Below are positions 35,475 to 45,467 of a stretch of 64,000 nucleotides of DNA, in pieces. Position 1 is the stretch's first letter. Each line of letters opens with the position of its first letter. Under the pieces are notes generated by a model that saw nothing but the letters and a program-made list of their open reading frames with translations, was not told where the DNA came from and did not search any database. A program made the translations under genes and the position numbers. Source of the DNA: JAMXLG01 sp963765935 (lineage in GTDB: Bacteria > Vulcanimicrobiota > Vulcanimicrobiia > Vulcanimicrobiales > Vulcanimicrobiaceae). Location of the stretch: NCBI GenBank assembly GCA_963765935.1, contig CAVXXX010000001.1, forward strand, positions 248,001 through 312,000. Reading direction: 5' to 3'.

Positions 35475-37640
35475 TCAAGTTCCTTTCTCCGCTCCTATGT
35501 AGCGAATCCACTTCAGCAGAACCGCCGGGGTCGTTGCTAGGCTGTTAGGCATACCGTAGGCAAGATAAAACTCGTTGTGCGACGCTAGGAAATGGAACGC
35601 AATCGACACATTGGTTGCATCAAGGACACAACCGGGCAAGTACGGATTCGTCAGGCACGCACCTGAAGCGCTTTCCGTTAAAGGCGCATAAAATACTGGA
35701 AGATTCGCACCGATTAGGCGACGAACACCGATATCCAACTGCGCATCGTGACTCATCTGGAAGTCGAGGCTCGCGCGCTCGAGCCACTGCGCAGTCGTCT
35801 CTTCACCCGAGTACTTCGTACCGTAGCGATCCTCGTCGGCTTCGACTCCTATGTGGATTCGCGTTGCGATCGGCAATGTTGCAACATAGCTCCACGCATC
35901 TAGTTCACCGTGATAGTACGGTCCACCGGTGTACTGAACATATGTGGGCGCGTTACCGACGAGGGTGCCCGAATTTCCGCTTTGCGTATCGGTGCTCATA
36001 TGATAGCCTAGCGTCACGCTATTACCGTCAAATGGAAGAAACTCTCCACCTTGCGTGCGCACCCCGAGTGCGGACGCCGTTACTCTGAACACGAACAGGT
36101 TCTTTAAATCGAGATTCAGCTGTTCGAGCGCATCGATCTGTGAGAGATTTCCAAGATGGTCGACGTAGCGACCCGCGAAGATGACCGCGTTTGCATCGTG
36201 CACCCACGCTTTGGCCGAGAACGTCTCGACTTTCTGCAAGGATAGCAGATAGCCGGCAATATCGCTTTGCGCCACGTATCCATCGTATGGTTCAAAATAC
36301 CGCCCAACCCGCTGATATGCCAGGACGTAGTAACTGGACGCGTCGCTATATCCAAATCCGTCTTCGAAGTAATTTCCTTGTTTGGTGTCCGAGACGAGAG
36401 AGCCACGATCCATGCCGTTGTTCGAGTATAGGAAAAAATGCGAATGTTGGTTCGTGTATGAGAGATCCAGCGTTGTCGCAACGTCGCTGACTCCAGGCTC
36501 ATTTGCCTCTACACGTTGAAAGTATGCTCCAATCGATCGAGCACTGTCTTTATACGTATAGTCGAGTGTCTGCGCTTGATCGGTACGCTGAGAACCAATA
36601 GCGTCGAAAGCTGCAAAACCGAAATGTCCCTGCGTACCTTCGACGGCGTATCCTTGTGAAAACGCGCCGATAGACGGCGTATACAGTGTAACCGGGCAGT
36701 TCGTGCAGACGTTATTGTTGTAGTATGAACTACCTTGCGTGAACAACGGGCGCACTTCCGTATATTGCCGCGTAAAAGCGGTTGGATTGATAGTCTGCTG
36801 ATCGATTTCAACGTTTGAATAATCGGGATGAAGTGCGGCAACAAACGAGGAGTTTGAAGCAATAGGCAGTGAGAGATCCGCCCCAAAGCGAAATGCGGTT
36901 CCACCATACGATGCGCTGGCGGCTTGGCCTAAGCCATACACTTGGATACGCGGAAGTCCCCGCGCGGCTTTTCGATTTGTCGATGCCGGCGCGATGCCGC
37001 CCAGCGCCCCAAAATAGGTAGGATCCGAAACAAGACCGGCTTGTGGCGAGAAACTCCATACGGCCAGCGAACCATTCGCGGCGCCTGACACAACGAATTG
37101 CGCCTTCCAGGTCTCGGAAGAACCCGAGCGCAAAATCGCAAACGGAATGCGCATTGTTACCACGTATCCGCCTTCAGTTCTGCCGCTGGCGACGCTCCAC
37201 GACGGTGAGTACAACGAGTTCTCCGTTGAGGTCTGATAGCGGGCGCCGTTCGGGTTGGCAAAGAAACCGTAATCAATTCCCTGGGACCCAAGCGGTGCAA
37301 GATATACTCCAACATAATCGTCACTAAGAACCGAAGACCCGTTTGCGCGCTGCACCGCGACGGGCGCGCGCCTGTCACTGATCTGAAACGCGACATCAAG
37401 TCCGCCACCGTCTTGTGCAACATAGGCAATAAGCGGCGGCGCCGCTTGACGTCGATACGTAAAGTCGTAAGCCAACGATATTGCTGCAGCATGCGCCCAT
37501 GATTCATCCACCCTGCCCTTCATCGACGGTTGTGCGATGACGGGAACACGAAGCTGCGGAAGAGCCGCTGCCGCATTTTCGGCACACGCTAGACCAATCA
37601 CGGTAGCAAGCAAAGCAATGCGCGTCCAGGATCTGCTCAT
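35475..37640 (-). CDS. CBM9-like domain plus outer-membrane barrel (DUF5916-like)
   Basis: I start at ATG 37640, which opens a signal peptide (MSRSWTRIALLATVIGLACA); an upstream in-frame ATG at 37766 gives a 763-residue version with a poor N-terminus. Residues about 25-210 resemble a carbohydrate-binding family 9 sandwich (PSMKGRVDESWAHAAAISLA, GSSVLSDDYVGVYLAPLGSQ, SPSWSVASGRTEGGYVVTMR). The remaining 500 residues are strand-rich with aromatic girdles (GYSDASSYYVLAYQRVGRYF), as in DUF5916 proteins with a C-terminal outer-membrane barrel. It may capture polysaccharide at the cell surface for the nearby receptor and dehydrogenase. Confidence 0.65.
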   Translation of the reverse strand: MSRSWTRIALLATVIGLACAENAAAALPQLRVPVIAQPSMKGRVDESWAHAAAISLAYDFTYRRQAAPPLIAYVAQDGGGLDVAFQISDRRAPVAVQRANGSSVLSDDYVGVYLAPLGSQGIDYGFFANPNGARYQTSTENSLYSPSWSVASGRTEGGYVVTMRIPFAILRSGSSETWKAQFVVSGAANGSLAVWSFSPQAGLVSDPTYFGALGGIAPASTNRKAARGLPRIQVYGLGQAASASYGGTAFRFGADLSLPIASNSSFVAALHPDYSNVEIDQQTINPTAFTRQYTEVRPLFTQGSSYYNNNVCTNCPVTLYTPSIGAFSQGYAVEGTQGHFGFAAFDAIGSQRTDQAQTLDYTYKDSARSIGAYFQRVEANEPGVSDVATTLDLSYTNQHSHFFLYSNNGMDRGSLVSDTKQGNYFEDGFGYSDASSYYVLAYQRVGRYFEPYDGYVAQSDIAGYLLSLQKVETFSAKAWVHDANAVIFAGRYVDHLGNLSQIDALEQLNLDLKNLFVFRVTASALGVRTQGGEFLPFDGNSVTLGYHMSTDTQSGNSGTLVGNAPTYVQYTGGPYYHGELDAWSYVATLPIATRIHIGVEADEDRYGTKYSGEETTAQWLERASLDFQMSHDAQLDIGVRRLIGANLPVFYAPLTESASGACLTNPYLPGCVLDATNVSIAFHFLASHNEFYLAYGMPNSLATTPAVLLKWIRYIGAEKGT

Positions 37641-37814
37641 CGCCGGCCGCGAGCTCGTCGTACTTAGAAACGCTAAGAACGGACGGAAACCTATTGCCGA
37701 CAAAGACAAAGACGCCATTGAGTAACAACTGCATAAGAAACGGGCAAGGTTAGCGTAGCTAGTCACGCTCGCATTTGATATAACGTCGCTTCAATATTTT
37801 GACTTGCATTTATC

Positions 37815-39671
37815 TCAATGTCGAGCGGAGAATACTAACAGCGCATTCGTCGGTCGGCCGCCGTGAAACCCGAAATACCCCGACATCATATATAGCATCC
37901 CATCCGCTACGACGGGCCCCGATGCACCATCGATGTTTCCTCCTGCCTGTACGGTTCCGTTCACGGTTTTGTACGTAGACGCTCCAGTATCAAACTCCCA
38001 GAGCACCTTTCCGCTACTGGCCGAATACGCGCGTAATCGCCCGTTCAAATCGCCAGCAAAAACGATGCCACGAATCACCGTTGGAGGCGAGGAGATACCA
38101 TTAAGACACGCTGCGCCTCCGCGCCAATTACATGAAAGATGTGGAGAAGGCGTAAACCAAAGTTCGCGTCCTGTCGCCGGATCTAGCGCTGCAAGTCCGG
38201 GACGTCCCGGCGGTGACGGCATATAGGCGTCCGCATTAGCGACGTAGATGCGGACGCCGTCTGTTGCCATGCCCCACTCAACTCCGCCGAACAATCCGCC
38301 GTTACCAACGCGCGTCTTCCATTCGATGCGTCCGGTGGTCGGCTCTACGCCATAAACCAAGCCGGACTTCTGACCTGCGACGAGGATGGCGCCCCCGTTC
38401 GCGAGCGGCACTAAAATGGGTGGCGAACCGAAGTCAAAGTCATGCCCTGTTTGCGTCGGGCAATTTACGAGTCTACGTGCCTCACAACCGCTCAAATAGT
38501 TATCATCGGACGTAACTTGCGATTTCCATCGCACAGATCCACTCCTGAGATCGAATGCGATGATTGCATCGGATCCATTTTCCTTGGCGTCGGTATACGA
38601 GTCACCGGTGGCTACGTATATTGATTCTCTTTTGGTATCGATGGTCGGAGCCGACCACACAGCGCCACCCGCCGGACCATACATTTGTGTGCCCGCACGA
38701 TTTTTTTGCATGGGCGCTGCCTGCGCCGCAATCGTTCGCGCAAGCCAAAGGGTTTCGCCTGTCTCAGCGTTCAACGCCACAATACCGCCGTGAAAGGTGC
38801 AGCAATGATAGCTCTCGTCTGCAGACGTGGATTCTTCCGCGGAAGACAACGGCACAAAGAGCCGACCGTTGTCAAACGCCATCGCTCCGGTCAATATACC
38901 AAGCGCATGAATCTGGAACTTTCGCATCCAAATCGGTTTTCCGTCCGCTGCGTCAACAGCGTAAACCGTCTGTGTCCCATTGCCCGAGTTGCCGAAGAAT
39001 GCGGCGTAGCCGCTGGGTGACGCTTTCAAACGTGCAATCGTCATGGTTGTACGCGAGCGTGCGTTTTTGATCTGCCAATAGACGCACCCGCTCGTTGCGT
39101 CAAGAGCATAGGCATCGCCGAGCAGACTCGTCACGAACACGCGTCCGCCGGCGATCGTCGGCTGTGCGTATCTCGCTCCGTAAAAGGCGAAACTCCACTT
39201 AGGTTCCAATGTTTCGATCGCCGCTGCCGAAAACCCAGGTTTACTCTGGAATCGCCAATTCGCGTTGCCGAGACCCCAGTTTTGCCAATCGGTCGTTTTT
39301 ATCGAAAATCGTGCGCGATTCCGACGACACCTCGGCGGATCGGGCGGCGGCGATACAGATACGGCAGCGGTCGGAGAAAGATACGCCGCAATCGCAGCAA
39401 TCTGGAGATTTGAAAGATCTTTGGCCATCGTCCGCATGCTGCCGTTTCTAAGCGTGTTGATGATTTCGTCTTTGCCAAGCCCGGCGAGTTGCATTCGATC
39501 AGGTGCGCGGCCTATCGCGGGATCGTGGCACACCGCGCAATGTATCTTGAATTGTCTTTCGCCGGCCGCGCGTGCTATTGTCGTCTTCACGCCGCTGCAC
39601 GATACAATTAGTATTATTAACGTCGCGAGCGACGCTGCACGTACAAGCTGTAAGTATGTGTCGACCATCAC
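37815..39671 (-). CDS. Cytochrome c-PQQ beta-propeller dehydrogenase (quinohemoprotein, polyvinyl-alcohol dehydrogenase-like)
   Basis: The 618-residue protein has a lipobox-like N-terminus (LIILIVSC), then a cytochrome c domain with the haem motif CAVCH at about residue 45. The rest is a propeller of PQQ-repeat blades: LGDAYALDATSGCVYWQIKN, TQTVYAVDAADGKPIWMRKF, GGIVALNAETGETLWLART, SGLVYGVEPTTGRIEWKTRV and NGRLRAYSASSGKVLWEFDT. Vicinal cysteines (YHCCTF) may correspond to the disulfide near PQQ in alcohol dehydrogenases. An N-terminal haem domain is the arrangement of polyvinyl-alcohol dehydrogenases, so oxidation of a polymeric or secondary alcohol is likely. Electrons would pass from PQQ through the fused haem to the respiratory chain. 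Confidence 0.8.
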   Translation of the reverse strand: MMVDTYLQLVRAASLATLIILIVSCSGVKTTIARAAGERQFKIHCAVCHDPAIGRAPDRMQLAGLGKDEIINTLRNGSMRTMAKDLSNLQIAAIAAYLSPTAAVSVSPPPDPPRCRRNRARFSIKTTDWQNWGLGNANWRFQSKPGFSAAAIETLEPKWSFAFYGARYAQPTIAGGRVFVTSLLGDAYALDATSGCVYWQIKNARSRTTMTIARLKASPSGYAAFFGNSGNGTQTVYAVDAADGKPIWMRKFQIHALGILTGAMAFDNGRLFVPLSSAEESTSADESYHCCTFHGGIVALNAETGETLWLARTIAAQAAPMQKNRAGTQMYGPAGGAVWSAPTIDTKRESIYVATGDSYTDAKENGSDAIIAFDLRSGSVRWKSQVTSDDNYLSGCEARRLVNCPTQTGHDFDFGSPPILVPLANGGAILVAGQKSGLVYGVEPTTGRIEWKTRVGNGGLFGGVEWGMATDGVRIYVANADAYMPSPPGRPGLAALDPATGRELWFTPSPHLSCNWRGGAACLNGISSPPTVIRGIVFAGDLNGRLRAYSASSGKVLWEFDTGASTYKTVNGTVQAGGNIDGASGPVVADGMLYMMSGYFGFHGGRPTNALLVFSARH

Positions 39672-39737
39672 TCGGTTAACTTAGGGGCCTCCACTTTTTG
39701 TCGAACAAATTCACGACCGGATGCGAGCCAACGGACT

Positions 39738-40280
39738 TTACCGACCCTGTATCGGCCAATAATAAACATCAGAAATCGTATGCCATTGTTTTCCAGAATC
39801 GTTTGAAGTTTGCCACAGTTGGCGTACTCGGCCGCGTCCAATTGGTTCCCAAGTCATCCGCTCAAGGCGTATTGCGCCAAGCTTAGAACGCGTCTGCCCT
39901 TCCAGAACCATACTCTTCCCAATTCGCCCTCCACTATACATTTCGAAGGCGCCAAGATTGTCAACCCAGACGTAATGCCATTCCTGTGTTCGTGCATCGA
40001 AGAAGCTAAAGCTGGACCCAAATGACGCACCGTCGCTCGACCAGAAACGTTCTTGTATAACGCAGTCACCATAGGCGCGCGTGATCGAGTCTCTTCCCTC
40101 AAGTTGGCCGGCGTAGTTCCGAACCCGAAATGATCCAAGCCAAAAGTCGAATTGTCGGCTGCGCGGATCGATACAGTGTTTTGTCAGGTTTGGCACAGCG
40201 TGTGCGGGCAACGCTAACGTGACGACGAAAAGAATCGTCAGTAAGCGCGTTTTGCCGCATGTGCCAATGCGTCTCGCCAT
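39738..40280 (-). CDS. Secreted protein of the FDFWLGSF paralogue group
   Basis: Signal peptide LLTILFVVTLALPAHA precedes a 150-residue mature part with the segment RQFDFWLGSFRVRNY and then strands ending GKSMVLEGQTRSKLGAIRLE and RVRQLWQTSNDSGKQWHTIS. The same layout appears in the products at 47568, 60194 and 61969, so this is one of four paralogues, resembling DUF1579. The family looks like a small lipocalin- or NTF2-like ligand-binding barrel. The start is 21 bases after the preceding minus-strand gene, and the quinohemoprotein gene follows 66 bases downstream. Confidence 0.65.
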   Translation of the reverse strand: MARRIGTCGKTRLLTILFVVTLALPAHAVPNLTKHCIDPRSRQFDFWLGSFRVRNYAGQLEGRDSITRAYGDCVIQERFWSSDGASFGSSFSFFDARTQEWHYVWVDNLGAFEMYSGGRIGKSMVLEGQTRSKLGAIRLERMTWEPIGRGRVRQLWQTSNDSGKQWHTISDVYYWPIQGR

Positions 40281-40301
40281 AAGTTTCTTTACACGTCTCC
40301 G

Positions 40302-43226
40302 TCACTTGATAATCATAGAGTCTTGCTCAAAGTTCAGAACTTGTCGATGATAAAGTACTCCTAGCCGGGCTTGTGTTTGCGTCGGCGCTTGAAACGACTG
40401 GCTACTTACTCGAGAAAGCAAATCCATGATTGACTCCCGCAAGCCACCCGGACCGTTGAGATCTTCAATGTTTCTTGGCATTAGCGTCAATTCACGCTCG
40501 AAGGCGCGCAACGTAGATGCCTTCGCCGGCGCGTTCTTCAGCTTTGCGTCGATCAGGTTGAGCATCGTATCGACCACCGACAAATCGTCGTTCAACTGAT
40601 GCAGAAACGCATGGCGCTTCTTGGCCTGCTCGAGAGACGATGTATCGCGCGGATCTGCTCTTACGACGACAATCTTCTCCTGCGTGAGGCCGTTCGCGCT
40701 CAGGCGCACGGTATACGTTCCAGGAATGACTTCCGCGCCCGTATCCGGCCCCTGATTTTGATCGAACGTACCAAGCCACTTCACCGGCCCGTCTTCGGCA
40801 AGGTCCCACGACGTGCGATCTATACCGGCTGCGCGAGGAACGCTGTCCTCGCGTAGATGTCGAACGACACGACCATCACAATCGATAACATCGATCGTGG
40901 CGTTCCTCGCCGGATGAGCAAGGTAATAGGTGAGCAACGCGCCATATGGGACGTTAGGTCCCACAAATACATTTGCCGGCTGCAGGCTGCCGGGAAGTCC
41001 GCTCGGGAACGTGTTCACCGGCGCGTTCTGCGTCATGCGGTACGCATCGCGCGGCTGAAAGAGCGTTACATCGCTTACGCCGGCGTATTTTTGCAGTGGC
41101 GTCAAATCATCGAGGATCCAGACTCCACGTCCATGCGCCGCTACCAAGAGATCATCCATTTGCGGCTGAATCTCAATATCGTAGACCGCTGTTGCGGGCA
41201 TGTTCAAGCGGAACGCTTGCCATTGCTCACCGCGGTCGAACGAGACGTAGACGCCTCGGCTCGTGCCGGCATAAAGTAGTTTCGCGTTTTTGGGGTCCTC
41301 ACGAACACAACGTACGAAAACATTGTTAGGTAGATTTCCGGAGAGTGAGCGCCACGTGGTTCCGCCGTCGTCCGTACCATAGATATAAGGCCGGTCATCC
41401 CCTATCATGTGGCGATCGAGCGCAATGTATGCCGTCTTTGCGCTGAAGTTTCCGACGTCTACTGTCGGGATGCGTCCTTCAGGCAAGCCACGCGGTGTAA
41501 CGTTTTCCCAGCGAATGCCGCCGTCCCGGGTAACATGCACGAGACCATCATCGCTGGAAACCCAAATGGCGTGATCGAGCTTCGAGACCTCGATATCGAG
41601 AAGCGTGTCGTATATTTCCGCGCCCGCTTCCTCGAGAGTGATCGAACCTCCGGGTGCCACTTGCCGGGCTTTATCGTTGCGCGTAAGATCGGGACTAATA
41701 ACGGTCCAACTTTGCCCGCGGTTCCGGCTCTGGAACAGAACGTTGCCCCCAACGAGCGCGTTACCTTCGTTCGAGAACGCGATCGGACTCTCCCAATTGA
41801 AGCGGTATTTCAAAACGTCTGCTGCCATATAGTCATTCATCTCGGCGTCCGGCGAAACTTCACGCTGCTGACGCGTACGAAGATCCGTCAGATAGACTTG
41901 GCCGGTGTCTGTATTCGTCGATGTAGACCAAACAAGGTCCGAGTCGGTCGGATCGTAGAGCGCCCACATTCCATCGCCCGGCGCAACCTGATACCAATCA
42001 CGGTTTAGCACACCGATGCCGTTGTCGCTCGACGAAGGACCGCACCACGTGCTGTTATCTTGCAAACCGAAGCAGATGCTGTAGTACGGGACAGCGTTGT
42101 TGTATCCAAGGTGATATGGCTGCGCAAGCGGCAAATCGTAGGGTTGCGACACTGTCTTCTCGCTGTCATCTGAAATAACGACGCCTTCGTCGCTACCTAC
42201 GACGATTCGCCTACCATCGTTAGACCACCAGACAGAATGATAGTCCCAGCCAGCGTTAGAGGAAATGATATGCCATGAACGACCGGCGTCCGTGGATTCG
42301 GAGAGTACGAGGGCGACATTAATAAGGCGATCCCTATTCGCGGGGTCGCTGAAGATGGCTGAAAAATAAAATGGACGTGAACCGAGCAACGGGCTGTGCG
42401 GCATTTGCGTCCACGATGCGCCGCGGTCATTCGAACGCCAAAGTTCGCCTTTCTTGGATTCAATGACCGCATAGACACGTCCGTGTGTAGCTGCTGCGAG
42501 ACCAATTCTTCCCGTTGGTCCTTGCGGCAGTCCGTTCGTCAATTTTTTCCAGGTGCGGCCATTATCAAGGGAACGGTAAACGCCTCCATTGGGGCCGCCA
42601 CTATCGAGTGTCCACGGCGTGCGGCGGAACTGCCAAAATCCCGCGTAGAGCGTGGATGGCTTTTCTGGATCGCGTACAAGGTCCGAAGCGCCGCTCGATT
42701 GCGAAACGAAGAGCGTCTTCGTCCAATCCTTGCCGCCGTCCGTCGTAACGTAGACCCCCCGATTGCGATCGTCGCGAAATATTCTGCCGAGTACGGCAAC
42801 CGCTGCAACATGTTCATTGCGTGGATCGATCGAGATGCGAGAGATCGATCCGGCGTCATCGAGCCCGGCGTGCATCCAACTTTTACCGCCATCAATAGAG
42901 TGCCACAGACCGTCGCCTTCCTCGACATCGTTTCGAGGATTAGACTCTCCCGTTCCCACCCAGATGTCATCATCGTTCTCTTGCGAAACCGCTATTGCGC
43001 CGACCGCCGCTACGGGCTGCCTATCGAACAGTGGCGTCCACGAAGCGCCACCATTCATAGTTTTGAATACGCCTCCACCTGCTCCGCCTGCATAGTATAG
43101 TTGCGGGTTTTTGTCGCTGCCGGCAACGGCGGTCGTTCGGCCGCCCGCGATGGCCGGACCAATGCCGCGATAGGAAAGCCCGAAAAAGGCCGATGGCAGT
43201 TGGATCGCAAGAACTACAGCTAACAT
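40302..43226 (-). CDS. Large BNR/sortilin-like beta-propeller protein (VPS10 or glycosidase type)
   Basis: The 974-residue product has a short N-terminal hydrophobic segment and then repeated BNR/Asp-box motifs (S-x-D-x-G-x-x-W): GGVFKTMNGGASWTPLF, GLWHSIDGGKSWMHAGLD, GVYVTTDGGKDWTKTLF, GVYRSLDNGRTWKKLTN, GELWRSNDRGASWTQMP, VLFQSRNRGQSWTVISP and GVYVSFDRGEQWQAFRLN, forming one or two propellers of the sortilin/exo-alpha-sialidase superfamily. Residues 770-900 form a beta-sandwich (VIPGTYTVRLSANGLTQEKI) and the C-terminus is helical. Related proteins serve in adhesion or glycan processing. No sialidase FRIP motif was found, so a binding role is more likely. It stands first in a run of four envelope genes. 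Confidence 0.75.
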   Translation of the reverse strand: MLAVVLAIQLPSAFFGLSYRGIGPAIAGGRTTAVAGSDKNPQLYYAGGAGGGVFKTMNGGASWTPLFDRQPVAAVGAIAVSQENDDDIWVGTGESNPRNDVEEGDGLWHSIDGGKSWMHAGLDDAGSISRISIDPRNEHVAAVAVLGRIFRDDRNRGVYVTTDGGKDWTKTLFVSQSSGASDLVRDPEKPSTLYAGFWQFRRTPWTLDSGGPNGGVYRSLDNGRTWKKLTNGLPQGPTGRIGLAAATHGRVYAVIESKKGELWRSNDRGASWTQMPHSPLLGSRPFYFSAIFSDPANRDRLINVALVLSESTDAGRSWHIISSNAGWDYHSVWWSNDGRRIVVGSDEGVVISDDSEKTVSQPYDLPLAQPYHLGYNNAVPYYSICFGLQDNSTWCGPSSSDNGIGVLNRDWYQVAPGDGMWALYDPTDSDLVWSTSTNTDTGQVYLTDLRTRQQREVSPDAEMNDYMAADVLKYRFNWESPIAFSNEGNALVGGNVLFQSRNRGQSWTVISPDLTRNDKARQVAPGGSITLEEAGAEIYDTLLDIEVSKLDHAIWVSSDDGLVHVTRDGGIRWENVTPRGLPEGRIPTVDVGNFSAKTAYIALDRHMIGDDRPYIYGTDDGGTTWRSLSGNLPNNVFVRCVREDPKNAKLLYAGTSRGVYVSFDRGEQWQAFRLNMPATAVYDIEIQPQMDDLLVAAHGRGVWILDDLTPLQKYAGVSDVTLFQPRDAYRMTQNAPVNTFPSGLPGSLQPANVFVGPNVPYGALLTYYLAHPARNATIDVIDCDGRVVRHLREDSVPRAAGIDRTSWDLAEDGPVKWLGTFDQNQGPDTGAEVIPGTYTVRLSANGLTQEKIVVVRADPRDTSSLEQAKKRHAFLHQLNDDLSVVDTMLNLIDAKLKNAPAKASTLRAFERELTLMPRNIEDLNGPGGLRESIMDLLSRVSSQSFQAPTQTQARLGVLYHRQVLNFEQDSMIIK

Positions 43227-43371
43227 AACTCGTAAAGAGAGTTGAGCAGATAGGCCTCCCTATGATGCCATCGCGCGAGCGCTGTGTCATAACCGTTTTT
43301 AACAACATGGAGCTCACGTGACTGGCTTGAGGTGGTAAATGCGCCTGGCTCTACGTATTAAGGGGCGAAAG

Positions 43372-44030
43372 ATGACTGCGTTTCCGCATTTACGCGTTGT
43401 CGCCGGGCTCGTGGTCGCGTTCATAGCCTGGAATGGGGCGTGTATCGCCGATACTGGCAATGGTGCTTTCGAAGCAATCACGTCAGCCCATGTCAATTCG
43501 TCGGCTCAGGCTTTGAAGAGGTACAGAGCCTCGCATTCGCTCGTCGACCTTGAAACTGCGACGGTCGCGATGGACGGTTCCGTCGACGTTGAGTCGCTAA
43601 CGCCGGACAAGTTCATCGCAACCCGTAGAACCTTCGTACAAGGGTATGCAAACGTACTTGCCGCGATCGAACAGGCTTATGAACCGGGCTACGATCCCCT
43701 CGACCCAAAGAACAGGCCCGAGGGCTGTGTAACGCCACCGCGACAACCGGACGGACGACTCTTTCCTCCCTGCACCAACCCTAAAGAAATCCACGACACG
43801 AGACACGCGAGCAATATGTCGCCGCCATCAAAGCCGACAATTTAAAAACAGAACGAGAATTCCGCTACAGTAGACTTTTGCACCTCGACCAACGCGCAAT
43901 GACCGTTTTATGGCTGGCGTTGGGCGTGTTTCGTGACATTGCACCGGACGGAATGTCGGCCGACTACGCGCGCGATCGAATAGATGCTTCAACGTACTGG
44001 TCTGAAGTAGCACGCGCCGCTCGAAGATAG
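43372..44030 (+). pseudogene. Secreted protein, apparently frameshifted near 43800
   Basis: AAGGGG lies six bases before ATG 43372; the first 140 codons include a signal peptide (MTAFPHLRVVAGLVVAFIAW) and a proline-rich middle (PEGCVTPPRQPDGRLFPPC). The frame then meets a stop at 43845, but reading from 43800 in the -1 frame continues with ETREQYVAAIKADNLKTERE and LHLDQRAMTVLWLALGVFRD until TAG 44028-44030. This is convincing coding sequence, so one base has apparently been lost (for example GG to G near 43800) by mutation or sequence error. The family is unknown. Confidence 0.55.
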
Positions 44031-44078
44031 ATGCAAATGCTGAACTGCCGTCGTTCAAGCGTTTCCTTCACGCCCGAA

Positions 44079-44459
44079 CTACGGCACCACATATGACGGT
44101 TTTAAGCCATTGAGTTCGTTGGGGACGTGTTGATGAGGATAAACAGCGTACCGGTATGTTCCGGAATTTTTTGTGATCGAAGCTCGATGCGAAAAATGAT
44201 AGCTCATGTTTTGATACGTAACCGTGATTCCGTTCGCCGAGCGCTCGACGTTAGCCGTAGCCGGGAATGTCCTCGTAACGATCCCATCTCGAAGGGTAAA
44301 TGCCGGCACGATGTAGATCGTTGCGCCGCGCGCTGGTCCTGATAATAGGCGCCTAATAACGGCGCTCGAAGCCGGATCTTGCTTCGCGGGACCTACATTC
44401 GATTGGCCCGATTGGCTACCGCCGCTGCACGCTGTAACTAGAACAAGCGCAGCGACCAT
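44079..44459 (-). CDS. Small lipoprotein of unknown function
   Basis: The 126-residue protein starts MVAALVLVTAC, a very short lipoprotein signal with the modified cysteine at residue 11, and continues with a Gly/Ser/Gln-rich linker. The C-terminal half is beta-rich (ATIYIVPAFTLRDGIVTRTF, GITVTYQNMSYHFSH). No family is recognised. A start further upstream is possible but none with a ribosome binding site is seen. The AraC gene starts divergently 108 bases away. Confidence 0.55.
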   Translation of the reverse strand: MVAALVLVTACSGGSQSGQSNVGPAKQDPASSAVIRRLLSGPARGATIYIVPAFTLRDGIVTRTFPATANVERSANGITVTYQNMSYHFSHRASITKNSGTYRYAVYPHQHVPNELNGLKPSYVVP

Positions 44460-44566
44460 GCAGGCTCGAGAAAAAGCGCATAAACACCCTCCAGTGAAAA
44501 GCGTTCGCTATTGCTATTCGACGACACTTTCGTGTCACAACCTCAGCACTCACGCGTTGCCCGGGC

Positions 44567-45437
44567 ATGGAAGAGCGCGAGTGGGTTCAACGCGTCGACC
44601 GGCCGATTGCTTTTCGCGTATGTTCGTCGAGCCGCGACCAGGGATGGCGCGGCTTTACTGCGTTTCTGTACGACGCGAGCGATGGGTACTCCGATGAATT
44701 CTATGAAGATCACAGTATCAGCATGCACGTCGGAGCGCCGGTCCTTGTGACGAGCCGCATCGACGATCAGCGCATGCATCGTCTGCAAGTTCCGGGCGAC
44801 ATCAAGGTCGTTCCAGCCGGATATTCGCGCATTTGGGAAATCTCCGCGCCGACCCGCAAGCTCACGATCGACATCAAACCGTGGTTCATGCGCGAAATCT
44901 CTTCATCGCTCGGATTGAATTCGGACCGTGTCGCAATCGCACCGCAACTTCACGTGAAGGATGCGCGGCTTGAACGCATCTGTTGGAGCCTTCTCGACGA
45001 ACTCGACTCCGATGCACCGCTCGGGCGGCTCTATGCGGAGAGTCTCGGCTCCGCGCTCGCCGTCGGACTCTTAAAAAACTACGGTCCCAAAGTCGCGCGG
45101 CGCGCAGCCGGAATGCCGAAGCGGCAACTCACGCGCGTTCTCGACTACATTGAAGACAATCTCTCGCGCGATCTCTCGCTCGCGGAACTCGCAGAACCTC
45201 GCGCGCGTAAGCCCATCGCATTTCAAAGTTCAATTCAAATCGTCGGTCGGTCTCCCGGTCCACCAGTACGTGATCAACGCGCGCGTCGAGCGCGCCTTGC
45301 ATCTGATCGTGCACACCGACGACCTGCTGGCCGATATCGCCTTGCAATCCGGCTTTGCGAATCAAAGCCATCTCTCGCGTCACATGCGCCGTTTGCACGG
45401 CGTCTCGCCTGCGACAATCCGCCGTCAAGCGCGCTAG
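44567..45437 (+). pseudogene. AraC-family regulator, frameshifted at about 45194
   Basis: The first 200 codons encode an AraC-type N-terminal sensing domain and the first helix of the DNA-binding domain (DYIEDNLSRDLSLAELA). At about 45194 the frame is lost; deleting one base (GCAGAAC to GCAAAC) restores ANLARVSPSHFKVQFKSSVG and the rest of the two helix-turn-helix motifs (LLADIALQSGFANQSHLSRH, then GVSPATIRRQ) to TAG 45435-45437. Either the regulator is newly inactivated or a base was inserted by error. With the correction, the protein is 290 residues, normal for the family. Confidence 0.7.
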
Positions 45438-45467
45438 TTCGCGCCGCTCGCGGGTAACGATGCTGGT

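Noticed and set aside
37641..37766. Longer N-terminus of the CBM9-like barrel protein
   Set aside because: It would place the clear signal peptide 43 residues inside the protein. It cannot be fully excluded because neither start has a good ribosome binding site.
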